A program made the translations under genes and the position numbers. Below are positions 6,240 through 6,687 of a stretch of DNA of 6,687 bases, in pieces (position 1 is the first letter of the stretch; each line of letters opens with the position of its first letter). The stretch is from a bacterium (GTDB lineage: Bacteria; Actinomycetota; Acidimicrobiia; Acidimicrobiales; CATQHL01), in NCBI GenBank assembly GCA_026713745.1, contig JAPONU010000047.1:1-6687 (forward strand), written 5' to 3'. The notes beneath the pieces are model-generated. The model was not told the DNA's origin, did not search any database, and worked only from the letters and a program-made list of their open reading frames with translations.

Positions 6240-6687
6240 TCACTCAACCATGAGCAGGTCGGTTGCCAGGTCGGCGATCACCCTGGCGGCTCCCTCGAGT
6301 TGGCTGAGCGCGACCCGCTCGTCGGCGCAGTGGCACTCCGCCACGTTCCCGGGCCCGAAATTCACTGCCTCGATGCCTGCATCGTTCACGAGGTTGCGGA
6401 CATCGCTGGAGAACGGGGCGCCGTACACGTCCCCGGGCGCGCCGGTGACGCGCTCGACGCTGCGGGACAGGCGCTGCACGAGGGGCGAGTCGACGGGGAT
6501 CTCAGCGGGCTCGAAGCGGTTGTAGGCCACCGTGACCTCCACGCCGACCTCCGAGCCGTCCGGCCGGGCCGCCAGGATGCGCTCGGTCACCTGCCGCACC
6601 TCGTGGTCGATGGTCTCGCCCGGGACGAGACGGCGGTCCACGAACAACTCCACCGAGTCCGACACGGCGTTGGGGGTGACGCCGCCC
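6240..6687 (-). CDS. M20-family metallopeptidase/deacylase (ArgE/DapE-like), partial: C-terminal part
   Basis: Only the C-terminal 148 residues and the stop codon are present; the gene runs off the right edge, and the GTG at 6665 is an internal Val rather than a start. The visible part begins at GGVTPNAVSDSVELFVDRR, which matches the strand region of the M20 dimerisation domain where it returns towards the catalytic domain. It ends with NFGPGNVAECHCADERVALS, which aligns by eye with the C-terminal GPG...AH..DE motif of ArgE-type enzymes; its His would be a metal ligand. These zinc or cobalt enzymes hydrolyse amide bonds (N-acyl amino acids, dipeptides, succinyl-diaminopimelate). The C-terminus does not resemble allantoate amidohydrolases, so a direct role in purine ring breakdown is not supported. 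It lies 76 nt upstream of the ATPase gene on the same strand and is probably co-transcribed. The catalytic N-terminal half is not visible, so substrate is unknown. Confidence 0.85.
   Translation of the reverse strand, partial: GGVTPNAVSDSVELFVDRRLVPGETIDHEVRQVTERILAARPDGSEVGVEVTVAYNRFEPAEIPVDSPLVQRLSRSVERVTGAPGDVYGAPFSSDVRNLVNDAGIEAVNFGPGNVAECHCADERVALSQLEGAARVIADLATDLLMVE

Noticed and set aside
5597..6253. 218-codon plus-strand frame opposite the ATPase N-terminal region
   Set aside because: It is antisense to Walker A, Q-loop and signature motifs of a clear ATPase and has no domain of its own.
1..6687. CRISPR array, tRNA, insertion sequence or prophage signal
   Set aside because: No regularly spaced repeats, tRNA-like folds, transposase motifs or terminal inverted repeats were seen; the region reads as a normal metabolic and transport locus.

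Overview
The window is a strongly GC-rich stretch in which every convincing gene lies on the minus strand, so it is read from right to left. GC-rich third codon positions, several GTG starts, a lipoprotein with a long Pro/Ala/Glu linker behind the lipid-anchor cysteine, and a molybdenum hydroxylase that resembles actinobacterial PucD/XdhD proteins together suggest a high-GC actinobacterium. Acidimicrobiia or a relative is my best guess. That is an inference from sequence style, not a proven placement.

Layout in transcription order (right to left): (1) the C-terminal 149 codons of an M20 metallopeptidase or deacylase (ArgE/DapE-like), cut by the right edge; (2) after 76 nt, a two-domain ABC ATPase of the nucleoside/simple-sugar (YufO/NupO-like) type; (3) a permease overlapping it by 17 nt (YufP-like); (4) a second permease overlapping by a GTGA tetranucleotide (YufQ-like); (5) a 162-nt gap holding an AT-rich island with a 10-bp palindrome and a good candidate promoter; (6) a BMP/PnrA-family substrate-binding lipoprotein; (7) after 91 nt, the N-terminal ~306 residues of a molybdopterin-binding xanthine dehydrogenase-type subunit, cut by the left edge.

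Genes 2-4 and 6 form a complete BMP-type ABC importer: a lipid-anchored binding protein, two non-identical permeases and one tandem ATPase. Described members of this class take up nucleosides and purine-like compounds. The adjacent molybdenum hydroxylase suggests an uptake-plus-oxidation locus for a purine or related N-heterocycle: the importer brings the substrate in and the hydroxylase (with 2Fe-2S and FAD subunits expected beyond the left edge) oxidises it. The M20 enzyme may process an amide-linked substrate or may simply be a neighbour.

I see no mobile element, CRISPR array, rRNA or tRNA, and no clear sign of a wholly new system. The most interesting points are the non-coding signals: a perfect 10-bp hairpin over the likely start codon of the hydroxylase gene, and the palindrome/promoter cluster ahead of the binding-protein gene. 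No stretch longer than 300 bases lacks a gene.
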